This document shows, piece by piece, positions 16,311 to 24,521 of a stretch of DNA of 59,903 nt. A program made the position numbers and the translations under genes. The stretch comes from an uncultured Eubacterium sp. (GTDB taxonomy: Bacteria > Bacillota > Clostridia > Lachnospirales > Lachnospiraceae). The stretch is taken from positions 1 through 59,903 of the forward strand of contig CATLIX010000013.1 of assembly GCA_949959185.1 (NCBI GenBank). Reading direction: 5' to 3'. The stretch's first letter is position 1. Every line of letters starts with the position of its first letter. The notes below the pieces were generated by a model that saw nothing but the letters and a program-made list of their open reading frames with translations, was not told the origin of the DNA and ran no database searches.

Positions 16311-17573
16311 TCATATTCCTGTCTGCGCAATATACTGCTGCCAGTATTTTCGTTCCTGATAAGCCTTATCCCATGAAAACCGGACGTTCATTCGTTCTGC
16401 CCTCTCAACGGTTCTTCTTAAAATTCCCCTCTGATTCGTCCAGAATAATCTGCTGCTGGAAAAAGCACAGATTCTGTCCACGGGATATATACATTTCAGG
16501 TACGCGGGGGTACTGTAACAGGTGGCCGAAGATTCAAACAGCAGATATGTGGTCTCTCCGTCACATACCAGTTCTTCCGCCATGGGCGGAAAACTGCAGG
16601 TATTGTAACAGCAGTAAAGATTCTTTCCGGTAAAGCAGTCTTTCACCACCTGATAAAAATAAATATTGGAATGAAAATATCTGCCTCTGGAGGTTGAAAC
16701 TGCCATGCAGGTTACCCCGCCCTGCTCCGTAAAGGTAACTCCGTTGGCAAAGCCCGGAATTACGATTTCTTCCTGCTTTTTCAGCGTGAAACGTTCTCCC
16801 TCTTCTGTCATCTGCTTCTCCACAGTATAACTTCTCAGCATTCCCATGCCGCTGACCCGGTTTCCGTAAGTTCCCACCCACAGCCTGTTGTCGTGCCAGG
16901 TTACAAAAGAAGCCACCGCACCGCAGGAAACGTTCTGGTCATATTCCGGCAGTTTATAGCTGCTTTTTCCGGAACCGACCGCCTGTTGGATAGTATCATA
17001 GGAAATCACACTGCACTGCCGGTCCGTACTTTTGGCAATCCAGATATTAGTTCCGTCAAAGGCCACGCCTCCCACATGATTGATATCAGGAAGCACCACC
17101 GTGGTCAGAAGCTGCCTGTTCTCCGGATTCCTGTCAGACAATACATACAGCACGGAAGGGTTGACTTCACGCCTGTTTTCTGTTTTATTACCCGCAGGAG
17201 CTCCATTGTCATAGGCTGTCACCAGCATATAGTCTCCGGCCACACAGATTCCCTGGGGAACCATCCGATTGCAGCTCTCCCCCAGAATATCAGTAGATTC
17301 CAGTCCCGGCACCGCAGTAGAGTAGTCTGCCTGATACTGGGACTGGAAGAATCCGTAACGGTTTAAGGTATTCTGAAATTCTTTTTCATACCGGAACCTG
17401 GTACTGGTGGAGACTTCTGACGTCTGTTCTGTTTTCAATGTTTCCATATTTTTGAAAAAAGAAACGGCCGCATGGCGTCCTTCTCCTGCTGTCAGGAGAT
17501 ACCATGCAGCCGCTGTCAGACATAATAACACACTGTATTTTAAAATGAAAGTTCTTTTTATCTTTTTTCTCAT
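16311..17573 (-). CDS. Exported propeller-like protein of unknown function
   Basis: A 420-residue protein with an N-terminal basic stretch and one hydrophobic segment (about residues 12-30), so it is secreted or anchored. The rest shows repeated blade-like strands such as VPQGICVAGDYMLVTAYDN, VGGVAFDGTNIWIAKST and NRLWVGTYGNR, which suggest a beta-propeller of the NHL/YncE style. Several Cys residues are present in the second half. There is no catalytic signature. The start at 17573 follows AAAGGCGG. Ligand and function are unknown. Confidence 0.65.
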   Translation of the reverse strand: MRKKIKRTFILKYSVLLCLTAAAWYLLTAGEGRHAAVSFFKNMETLKTEQTSEVSTSTRFRYEKEFQNTLNRYGFFQSQYQADYSTAVPGLESTDILGESCNRMVPQGICVAGDYMLVTAYDNGAPAGNKTENRREVNPSVLYVLSDRNPENRQLLTTVVLPDINHVGGVAFDGTNIWIAKSTDRQCSVISYDTIQQAVGSGKSSYKLPEYDQNVSCGAVASFVTWHDNRLWVGTYGNRVSGMGMLRSYTVEKQMTEEGERFTLKKQEEIVIPGFANGVTFTEQGGVTCMAVSTSRGRYFHSNIYFYQVVKDCFTGKNLYCCYNTCSFPPMAEELVCDGETTYLLFESSATCYSTPAYLKCIYPVDRICAFSSSRLFWTNQRGILRRTVERAERMNVRFSWDKAYQERKYWQQYIAQTGI

Positions 17574-17690
17574 ACATTTTCCGCCTTTGTTGCAGTTTTA
17601 CAACATTTCTGTCTTTTTTATAGTATAACCAACAATTCTTTAGACAGCATTAACAAAAAATGTATATTCTGTAAACTTTTTTTGGCAAAA

Positions 17691-18902
17691 TTATCCAATA
17701 TCCGGAAGCATATGCCGGATTATATTCAGAATCTCGCCGGAAGCCTCCTCTTTGCTCATCCGCTCCAGACGGACAATATCTGTTCCGGTAATCAGGGTGA
17801 GCACATTGGTGTCCGTGCCAAATCCGGCTCCTTCCACTTTCAGATTATTGGCGGCAATCATGTCAAGATGTTTCCGCTCCAGCTTGGCTCTGGAATTCTC
17901 CTCCAAATCTCTGGTTTCCATGGAAAATCCGCACAGAATACTGTGGATTTCTCCCGCCTGTTTCATCCGGCCCAGCTCTGCCAGAATGTCTTTTGTCCGC
18001 TCCAGCCGAATGGATGATGCACCCTCTGATTTCTTAATCTTGTCTTCCGCCACTTCTGCGGGCCGGTAATCCGCCACTGCCGCAGCCTTGATAATCACGT
18101 CCATTTCCGGCGCCCGGCGGATAACTTCCTGATACATTTCTTCTGCAGATATTACATGTACCGTTTCCACAAACATGGGCGGATTCAGGGCTGTGGCTCC
18201 GGTTATCAGCGTAACTTCCGCTCCTCTTAACATGGCTGTTTTGGCCAGTGCATATCCCATTTTTCCCGTGGAGTGATTGGTAATATAGCGTACCGGGTCA
18301 ATGGCTTCCTGTGTGGCTCCGGCAGTGACCAGTACCTTCTGTCCGGCCAGGTCTTTGGGAAAGGCCAGTTCTTTCAGAACATAGTTCACCAGTACTTCTT
18401 CAGAAGGCAGTTTTCCTTCTCCTGTATCACCGTTGGCCAGCATTCCCGTATCGGGCGGAATGATTTCGTAACCGAATCGTTCCAGCTTACTCAGATTGTC
18501 CTGGACAATGGGGTTATGGTACATATTGTGGTTCATGGCCGGGGCCAGCAGGATTTTGCAGGTGCAGGCCATCACCGTTGTGGTCAGCATGTCGTCTGCA
18601 ATGCCGTTTGCAATTTTCCCGATGACATTTGCGGTAGCCGGGGCCAGCAGAACCAGATCCGCCTGTTTGGCCAGCGCCACATGCTCTACGGAAAATTCAA
18701 AATTCCGGTCGAAAGTATCAATCAGGCATTTATTCCCGGTGAGGGTTTCAAAGGTGGTGGCGGTGATAAAATTTGTGGCATTCTCCGTCATCAGCACATG
18801 AACGTTGCAGTGGAGCTTCTTCAGCATTCTGGCCACGTTGGGCATTTTGTACGCGGCAATACCTCCCGTCACCCCCAGCAATACGGTTTTTCCTTGTAAC
18901 AT
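17691..18902 (-). CDS. coaBC: Bifunctional phosphopantothenoylcysteine decarboxylase/phosphopantothenate-cysteine ligase
   Basis: A 403-residue fusion enzyme that joins cysteine to 4'-phosphopantothenate and decarboxylates the product to 4'-phosphopantetheine. The N-terminal flavoprotein domain (1-180) has the active-site His in VEHVALAK and the substrate clamp PAMNHNMYHNP. The C-terminal CoaB domain (about 190-403) has the ITNHSTGKMG segment. It lies 48 bp after panD in the same direction, linking pantothenate synthesis to coenzyme A in one transcription unit. Confidence 0.97.
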   Translation of the reverse strand: MLQGKTVLLGVTGGIAAYKMPNVARMLKKLHCNVHVLMTENATNFITATTFETLTGNKCLIDTFDRNFEFSVEHVALAKQADLVLLAPATANVIGKIANGIADDMLTTTVMACTCKILLAPAMNHNMYHNPIVQDNLSKLERFGYEIIPPDTGMLANGDTGEGKLPSEEVLVNYVLKELAFPKDLAGQKVLVTAGATQEAIDPVRYITNHSTGKMGYALAKTAMLRGAEVTLITGATALNPPMFVETVHVISAEEMYQEVIRRAPEMDVIIKAAAVADYRPAEVAEDKIKKSEGASSIRLERTKDILAELGRMKQAGEIHSILCGFSMETRDLEENSRAKLERKHLDMIAANNLKVEGAGFGTDTNVLTLITGTDIVRLERMSKEEASGEILNIIRHMLPDIG

Positions 18903-18950
18903 ATTCGGATATTCTTCCTTTCTGCAGATTCTGAATCCTTTCAGATTTTA

Positions 18951-19334
18951 TCAGGAAATCTCCCCGTGTTTTTCATAAGTGGTAATTCTGGAAATCCTGT
19001 TTTCCTCGTCCACAAACACCACCTGAGGCCGGAAGTCTTTCGCTTCCTCCGGGGTCATCTGGGCATAGGCCATAATAATAATATGGTCTCCGGTCTGTAC
19101 CTGTCTGGCTGCGGCTCCGTTCAGGCAGATCATGCCGCTGCCCGGCTCTCCCATAATGGTATAGGTCTCAAAGCGGTTTCCGTTCTCAATGTCCACAATC
19201 TGCACATTTTCATATTCCAGGATTCCGGCTGCTTCCAGAAGCTCCGGGTCTACCGTGATACTTCCCACGTAGTTCAGCTCTGCCTGTTTTACCACTGCCC
19301 GGTGGATTTTTCCTTTTAACATTTTAAAATACAT
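18951..19334 (-). CDS. panD: Aspartate 1-decarboxylase proenzyme
   Basis: A 127-residue pyruvoyl enzyme that makes beta-alanine from aspartate. Self-cleavage between Gly24 and Ser25 in NYVGSITVD creates the pyruvoyl group, matching the usual position. Lys9 and Tyr58-type residues are also in place (GKIHRA near the start; [13 protein letters not shown] around 54-67). The start at 19334 has an AAAGGAG site; Met5 is an alternative. A palindromic element (19364-19412) separates it from panC. Confidence 0.97.
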   Translation of the reverse strand: MYFKMLKGKIHRAVVKQAELNYVGSITVDPELLEAAGILEYENVQIVDIENGNRFETYTIMGEPGSGMICLNGAAARQVQTGDHIIIMAYAQMTPEEAKDFRPQVVFVDEENRISRITTYEKHGEIS

Positions 19335-19351
19335 GGTTGTTCTCCTTTTGT

Positions 19352-19363
19352 GGTTACTGTTCC
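19352..19363 (+). repeat. 12-bp direct repeat, left flank of element C
   Basis: GGTTACTGTTCC is repeated exactly at 19413-19424. The pair brackets element C and looks like a target-site duplication. The second copy includes the panC stop codon. Confidence 0.65.
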
Positions 19364-19412
19364 CTGGTAATTGTACATGAAATTCTGATAACCGGCCTGT
19401 TTCGCAATTGCC
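19364..19412 (-). mobile_element. Miniature palindromic element, copy C (short form)
   Basis: A 49-bp element between panC and panD. On the minus strand it reads GGCAATTGCGAAAC, then TTATCAGAATTTCATGTACAATTACC, matching elements A and B. Exact 12-bp direct repeats flank it. The insertion duplicated the last bases of panC, so the reading frame is intact. As the flanking GG could belong to either repeat or element, the duplication may be 10 to 12 bp. Confidence 0.65.
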
Positions 19413-19424
19413 GGTTACTGTTCC
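19413..19424 (+). repeat. 12-bp direct repeat, right flank of element C
   Basis: Second exact copy of GGTTACTGTTCC. It overlaps the 3' end and stop codon of panC. Confidence 0.65.
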
Positions 19425-20266
19425 GGGTTATAGCTGAAGTTATCAATCAGCCTTGTTTTTCCGATATAAACTGCTGTGGCTGCCAGAATGGGGCCCTCAA
19501 TGGTCTCTGCCGGCTCCAGGGTCTCTCTGTCCACAATCTCCACATAGTCAATCCGTGCAAGAGGTTCTGTTTTCATATGCTTCACAATGGCATTTTTCAC
19601 TTTTACAGCGTCTTTCTCTCCGGCCCGTATCAGTTCCTCTCCCAGAGTCAGGGATTCGTGCAGTATCAGGGCTGCCTTCCGCTCCTTCGGATTCAGATAT
19701 GTGTTGCGGGAACTCATGGCAAGTCCGTCTTCTTCCCGGACAATGGGACATCCCACAATGGTAATGCCAAAATTCATATCCCGCACCATCCGGCGAATGA
19801 CTGCAAGCTGCTGAGCGTCTTTCTGGCCGAAATATGCCCGGTCCGGCGTTACGATATTAAAAAGTTTGGATACCACCGTACACACGCCCCGGAAATGGGT
19901 GGGCCTTGTTTTCCCGCAAAGGCCTTTGGTCAGGCGGTCCATATCCACAAATGTACAGTTATCGGGAAAATACATTTCTTCCGGCTCCGGATGAAAAATC
20001 ACATCTGCTCCCACTTCTTCACAGAGAGCGGCGTCGCGGTTTAAATCTCTCGGATAACTGGACAGGTCTTCGTTTACTCCGAACTGGGTGGGATTTACAA
20101 AATCACTGACTACCACCCTGTCATTTTCACTGACTGCTTTTACAATCAGGCTTTTATGGCCTTCATGGAGATAGCCCATGGTGGGCACCAGTCCCACGGA
20201 ATGGCCTTCTCCTCTCCACCATTTTACAATGGAGCGCAATTCTTCTATGTTCGTTACTATCTGCAT
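19415..20266 (-). CDS. panC: Pantoate-beta-alanine ligase
   Basis: A 283-residue cytosolic ligase that forms pantothenate from pantoate, beta-alanine and ATP. The HIGH-type motif is in [10 protein letters not shown] (about residues 31-40), and AMSSRNTYL (about 180-188) matches the KMSKS-like loop. The start at 20266 is chosen for its GGAGG site at good spacing; the frame also contains an ATG at 20287 overlapping the panB stop, without a ribosome binding site. It is followed by element C and panD. Confidence 0.97.
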   Translation of the reverse strand: MQIVTNIEELRSIVKWWRGEGHSVGLVPTMGYLHEGHKSLIVKAVSENDRVVVSDFVNPTQFGVNEDLSSYPRDLNRDAALCEEVGADVIFHPEPEEMYFPDNCTFVDMDRLTKGLCGKTRPTHFRGVCTVVSKLFNIVTPDRAYFGQKDAQQLAVIRRMVRDMNFGITIVGCPIVREEDGLAMSSRNTYLNPKERKAALILHESLTLGEELIRAGEKDAVKVKNAIVKHMKTEPLARIDYVEIVDRETLEPAETIEGPILAATAVYIGKTRLIDNFSYNPEQ

Positions 20267-20286
20267 GGTTTCCTCCATTTCATACA

Positions 20287-21114
20287 TTAGTACAGTTTTT
20301 CAATTACATCATCATCTATTTTAAAGGTATGTTCCGGTGCGGGGAAAGTCCCTGCCTTCACTTCTTCGCTGTAATTCCGGAAGGATTCTTTCATCAGTGC
20401 GCCTGCTTCTCCGAATCGTTTGACGAATTTCGGCTTAAAATCGCCGAACATGGCCAGCATATCCTGATACACCAGTACCTGTCCGTCGCAGTCTGCTCCG
20501 GCGCCGATTCCAATGGTGGGAATACGGAGCTTCTCTGTCACCAGTTTCGCCAGTTTTGCCGGCACGCACTCCAGTACCACTGCCACTGCTCCGGCCTCCT
20601 CCACAATCTGTGCGTCCTCCAGAAGTTTTCTGGCTGCCGCCTCTGACTTGCCCTGTACTTTGAATCCGCCGAATGCGTTTAAAGACTGGGGCGTTAATCC
20701 CAGATGGGCCACCACCGGAATGGAAGCATTGGCAATAGCCCGGATATGGTCTGCAAATTCCCGGCCTCCTTCCAGTTTTACCGCCTGGGCCCGTCCTTCC
20801 TTCATCAGCCTTCCCGCATTGCATACAGCGTCATATACAGAGGTCTGATAGGACATAAAGGGCATATCCGCCACAACCAGTGCATTTTTCGCGCCCCGCG
20901 CCACTGCTCTGGTATGATGTATCATATCCTCCATGGTCACGGACAGGGTATCTTCATATCCCAGCATGACCATGCCCAGGGAGTCTCCCACCAGAATCAT
21001 ATTGATATCTGCTTCGTCAATTAATTTTGCCATGGAATAATCGTAGGCAGTCAGCATGGTGACTTTTTCTCCCCGTTCTTTCGCTTCCCGTATGGTTACA
21101 ACTGTGTTTTTCAT
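20287..21114 (-). CDS. panB: 3-methyl-2-oxobutanoate hydroxymethyltransferase
   Basis: A 275-residue enzyme that adds a hydroxymethyl group from methylene-tetrahydrofolate to ketoisovalerate, giving ketopantoate. The metal- and substrate-binding segments [16 protein letters not shown] and [16 protein letters not shown] (about residues 20-55) and the ECVPAKLA block are present. It starts 11 bp after the DUF2520 reductase gene with a GAGGAAAG site, giving the pathway order reductase, PanB, PanC, PanD. Confidence 0.97.
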   Translation of the reverse strand: MKNTVVTIREAKERGEKVTMLTAYDYSMAKLIDEADINMILVGDSLGMVMLGYEDTLSVTMEDMIHHTRAVARGAKNALVVADMPFMSYQTSVYDAVCNAGRLMKEGRAQAVKLEGGREFADHIRAIANASIPVVAHLGLTPQSLNAFGGFKVQGKSEAAARKLLEDAQIVEEAGAVAVVLECVPAKLAKLVTEKLRIPTIGIGAGADCDGQVLVYQDMLAMFGDFKPKFVKRFGEAGALMKESFRNYSEEVKAGTFPAPEHTFKIDDDVIEKLY

Positions 21115-21124
21115 GGTTCTTTCC

Positions 21125-22024
21125 TCACTTGCTTTCCAATATCTGTTTCATGGTTTCATAACTGCGCTCCGGATGCTTTTTCTCTGCAAGCTCCGTGACC
21201 ACGGTTCCCACTGCCCGGTAAGCGGATTCCCACCGGGGCCTGTCCATATGCTCCAGATGTTTTCGGACAGTTTCGGTATCATTGCGCTCAATGGGCCCGG
21301 TCAGCGCCTGTGCACATCCGCGGTATCCTGCTTCCTGTCCGGTACAGCCTGTATCTTCTTCCTGCAGTTCTCTTTCAAAAACGGATTTCACATTGTTTTC
21401 CACCAGCGGCTTTAAAAGCTCATAGGCGGAGGTTTCGGAAATCCCGGCTTCCTTCATAAGCTCTACCGCCATGGAAATCAGTCCCACCACCTGATTACTG
21501 GCAATACTGGTGGCCGCATGGTATTTTACCTTTTCCGCAGTGGAAATTTCCACAATTCGGTTGGGCAAAAGCTGAAAAAGTTCCTGCATTTTAAGCAGTG
21601 CTGTCCGGCAGCCTTCTACTGCAAAAGCTGCACCTGTTAAATTCTGATAAGCTGTGAATTTGTTACTGAACGCGTAAATCGGATGGACAGAGCAGACGTA
21701 TGCGCCTGTCTCTTCCCAGTTTGAAAATATATCACTTGATAAAGAACCACTAAAGTGGCAGATGACTTTTCCTTTCACATTTTTCTCTGCAATGCAATCC
21801 CATACTCCGGAGATTTCTCCGTCTGTGGTGGTAATAAAAAGGGTATCGCTTACTTCCATCAGTGAATCCAGTGTTTTAAAATATTCTGTGCCTGTAAATT
21901 CCGCGGATTCCCGCCCGCTGGTTTCGGTTCTGCTGTAAAAGCCTGTGACACATGCACCGTGGTCTTTTACATATTTTCCCAGGGTGGTTCCTACTTTCCC
22001 GGCGCCTGCAATTCCTATCTGCAT
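21125..22024 (-). CDS. panG: Ketopantoate reductase of the PanG (DUF2520) type
   Basis: A 299-residue protein with an N-terminal Rossmann fold ([13 protein letters not shown], residues about 4-16) and a C-terminal DUF2520 helical domain starting near residue 140 ([23 protein letters not shown]). DUF2520 proteins were shown in Francisella and some Firmicutes to act as an alternative ketopantoate reductase, PanG, in place of PanE. Leading the pan operon makes that role likely here. The start at 22024 has a GGAGG site; the frame runs 10 codons further upstream. Confidence 0.85.
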   Translation of the reverse strand: MQIGIAGAGKVGTTLGKYVKDHGACVTGFYSRTETSGRESAEFTGTEYFKTLDSLMEVSDTLFITTTDGEISGVWDCIAEKNVKGKVICHFSGSLSSDIFSNWEETGAYVCSVHPIYAFSNKFTAYQNLTGAAFAVEGCRTALLKMQELFQLLPNRIVEISTAEKVKYHAATSIASNQVVGLISMAVELMKEAGISETSAYELLKPLVENNVKSVFERELQEEDTGCTGQEAGYRGCAQALTGPIERNDTETVRKHLEHMDRPRWESAYRAVGTVVTELAEKKHPERSYETMKQILESK

Positions 22025-22107
22025 ATCTGCCTCCATTTCCCGCCTGCCGGTCATTATGGCTTTTATCCAGGTGATACAGTTTCTTTTCTGAATACCGTTC
22101 GTTAATA

Positions 22108-22136
22108 AATTAACACAAACAGAGGATTTTTACAAT
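22108..22136 (-). promoter_or_regulatory. Promoter of the pan/coa operon
   Basis: TTGTAA (22136-22131), a 17-bp spacer and TAATTT (22113-22108) on the minus strand, upstream of panG. No riboswitch-like structure is seen in the leader of about 80 nt. Confidence 0.55.
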
Positions 22137-22180
22137 AGGAAACGGCAGATTCACATGTACAAAATCAAATACCTGTTGTT

Positions 22181-23023
22181 TCACTGAAACAGTTCCTGCA
22201 GGCTGCTGACTGAGGCCCACAGTTTCGCAAACTGCTCAATATCCTGGTCCGCTATGAAATCATCGGGCAATTCTATTTTCTCCGGGGCTCCGAATACAAA
22301 TCTGCCGGCGTAAACTGCCGCTGCCTGTTCTCCGGAATGGTCGGAAGCTGTTACCCTGACAGCAGGCTGCTCTTTCTCCTTGCCGGGTTCCAGAAGAATC
22401 CGGTAATTTTCCAACTCCATTTCAAACTGCCGCTGTCCGTCCGTTCCCTTTTTCCGCTTCATTCCCATAAAGGTACGAATTAACTCCGGAACGCTGCTCC
22501 CGTGATATTCCGCCAGTTCTTCTCCCTGAAACAAATCTTTCAAATCCACCTGGAAGATTTCTTCTGCCTGAGCGGTGGACAGAAAGGCGCCGTACCCCCA
22601 TTCCGGCAATGCCCTGCCCAGCAGGGGATGCTGCTTCAGCACATTGTCACGGATGGTATTGTACAGCATTTCCACGTTGACAAAGCCTTCTTCCTGATGA
22701 AAATATACTTCTGTTACAGGCTCCTTCCCGCCCTTACAGTAAATCTGTCCATAAACCATTCCGTCAGATACTCTTCCGTCCATTTCCCAGGACAGGGCGG
22801 CATCTTCTTCCCCGGTCAGTATCAGAGACAGAACATTCATAAGCTGTTTCTGCTGCGCTGTGAGATTTTTCTCCTCCAGCTCCAGGGACAGTTCATATTC
22901 AAATTCCGACACATCGCGCAGCAGAAAGGCCATCCGGACCAGAGGCGCAGCCCATACTGCCAGCAGCAGGAAGAACAGCAGAACTGCAGCCCCAATCCCC
23001 AATCCGATATACTTTTTCTTCAT
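22181..23023 (-). CDS. Membrane-anchored protein of unknown function, coupled to serS
   Basis: A 280-residue protein with one N-terminal hydrophobic segment (about residues 6-27) and a large predicted extracytoplasmic domain rich in Glu and beta-strand patterns. Its ATG overlaps the serS stop codon (ATGA), so translation is coupled. I recognise no family. The topology is like small sensor or scaffold proteins of Firmicutes, but no motif supports a function. Confidence 0.7.
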   Translation of the reverse strand: MKKKYIGLGIGAAVLLFFLLLAVWAAPLVRMAFLLRDVSEFEYELSLELEEKNLTAQQKQLMNVLSLILTGEEDAALSWEMDGRVSDGMVYGQIYCKGGKEPVTEVYFHQEEGFVNVEMLYNTIRDNVLKQHPLLGRALPEWGYGAFLSTAQAEEIFQVDLKDLFQGEELAEYHGSSVPELIRTFMGMKRKKGTDGQRQFEMELENYRILLEPGKEKEQPAVRVTASDHSGEQAAAVYAGRFVFGAPEKIELPDDFIADQDIEQFAKLWASVSSLQELFQ

Positions 23024-24312
23024 GAGTTTTCCGGCGGAACAATCTTATCCTGACCGCCCATATAGGGACGCAGCGCTTCCGGAATCCGCACGCTTCCGTC
23101 TTCACACAGATTATTTTCCAGAAATGCAATCAGCATACGGGGCGGAGCTACCACCGTATTATTCAATGTATGAGCAAAATATTTGCCTTCTTTGCCGTTT
23201 ACGCGGATTTTCAGTCTACGGGCCTGGGCGTCTCCCAGATTGGAACAGCTTCCCACTTCAAAATATTTCTGCTGTCTTGGAGACCAGGCTTCCACGTCCA
23301 CGGATTTTACCTTCAGGTCTGCCAGATCACCGGAACAGCATTCCAGCGTACGCACCGGAATATCCAGAGAACGGAACAAATCTACGGTATTCTGCCACAG
23401 TCTGTCAAACCACATGGGAGATTCTTCCGGTTTGCAGACCACAATCATCTCCTGCTTTTCAAACTGATGAATCCGGTACACACCCCGTTCTTCAATTCCA
23501 TGGGCTCCCTTTTCCTTGCGGAAGCAGGGGGAATAGCTGGTCAGTGTCTGAGGAAGCTGCTCCTCATTTAAAATAGTGTCAATGAATTTTCCAATCATGG
23601 AATGCTCGCTGGTTCCAATCAGGTACAGATCTTCCCCTTCGATTTTGTACATCATGGCGTCCATTTCCGCAAAACTCATAACACCGGTTACCACGTTGCT
23701 GCGAATCATAAAAGGAGGCACACAGTAGGTAAATCCCCGGCCAATCATAAAATCCCTCGCATAGGAAATCACTGCGGAATGAAGCCTTGCAATATCTCCC
23801 ATCAGATAGTAAAATCCGTTGCCGGCTACTTTTCTGGCGCTGTCCAGATCAAGGCCCTGAAAACGCTCCATAATCTCCGCATGATAGGGAATCTCAAAAT
23901 CCGGAGTTACGGGTTCTCCGTATTTTTCCACTTCCACATTCTCGCTGTCATCTTTGCCGATGGGCACGGAAGGATCTATGATATTCGGAATGGTCATCAT
24001 AATTTTCGTTACTTTTTCCTGCAGTTCCCCTTCCATTTTCTCCAGTTCGGCAAGACGCTCTGCCCCTGCGTTCACCTGGGCTTTCACTGCTTCCGCTTCT
24101 TCTTTCTTCCCCTGACCCATCAGGGCCCCAATCTGTTTTGAGAGCTTTTTGCGCTCTGCCCGGAGGGCGTCTGCCTCCTGCTGGGTCTTTCTGGCCTGTA
24201 CATCCAGCTCTATGACTTCATCCACCAACGGCAGTTTACTGTCCTGAAATTTGTTCCGGATATTCTGTTTCACCACTTCCGGATTTTCTCTTAAAAATTT
24301 TAAATCAATCAT
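23020..24312 (-). CDS. serS: Seryl-tRNA synthetase
   Basis: A 430-residue class II synthetase that charges tRNA-Ser (and tRNA-Sec where present). The N-terminal 110 residues form the long antiparallel coiled-coil arm (RKTQQEADALRAERKKL). Class II motif 2 is FRKEKGAHGIEERGVYRIHQ, and motif 3 is APPRMLIAFLEN near the C-terminus. The start at 24312 has a GGAGG site; the frame runs upstream without one. The leader is short, with no room for a T-box. Confidence 0.97.
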   Translation of the reverse strand: MIDLKFLRENPEVVKQNIRNKFQDSKLPLVDEVIELDVQARKTQQEADALRAERKKLSKQIGALMGQGKKEEAEAVKAQVNAGAERLAELEKMEGELQEKVTKIMMTIPNIIDPSVPIGKDDSENVEVEKYGEPVTPDFEIPYHAEIMERFQGLDLDSARKVAGNGFYYLMGDIARLHSAVISYARDFMIGRGFTYCVPPFMIRSNVVTGVMSFAEMDAMMYKIEGEDLYLIGTSEHSMIGKFIDTILNEEQLPQTLTSYSPCFRKEKGAHGIEERGVYRIHQFEKQEMIVVCKPEESPMWFDRLWQNTVDLFRSLDIPVRTLECCSGDLADLKVKSVDVEAWSPRQQKYFEVGSCSNLGDAQARRLKIRVNGKEGKYFAHTLNNTVVAPPRMLIAFLENNLCEDGSVRIPEALRPYMGGQDKIVPPENS

Positions 24313-24345
24313 GATTTCCTCCTTACATCTGCTTGCTTTCTCATT

Positions 24346-24374
24346 AGTATAGCGGATTTCCCATAAAATTACAA
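24346..24374 (-). promoter_or_regulatory. serS promoter
   Basis: TTGTAA (24374-24369), a 17-bp spacer and TATACT (24351-24346), 34 bp before the serS start. Confidence 0.65.
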
Positions 24375-24404
24375 CTTTTCCCCGCATAATTCTCAACAAT
24401 CAAT

Positions 24405-24433
24405 TGACAAATACGGGAATTTGGAACTAAAAT
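24405..24433 (+). promoter_or_regulatory. Promoter of the MATE transporter gene
   Basis: A perfect TTGACA (24405-24410), 17-bp spacer and TAAAAT (24428-24433), divergent from serS. The leader contains a small hairpin GGGTGC-ACC-GCACCC at 24476-24490. Confidence 0.7.
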
Positions 24434-24521
24434 CTAACAGGTGAAATTATTTCATAATAAATCAGGGTGTCAAAAGGGTGCACCGCACCCGAATCATAAT
24501 AAGAAAGAAGGTCAGATACAA

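Noticed and set aside
24313-24440. T-box riboswitch before serS
   Set aside because: The leader is only about 30 nt and contains no specifier stem, T-box sequence or terminator.
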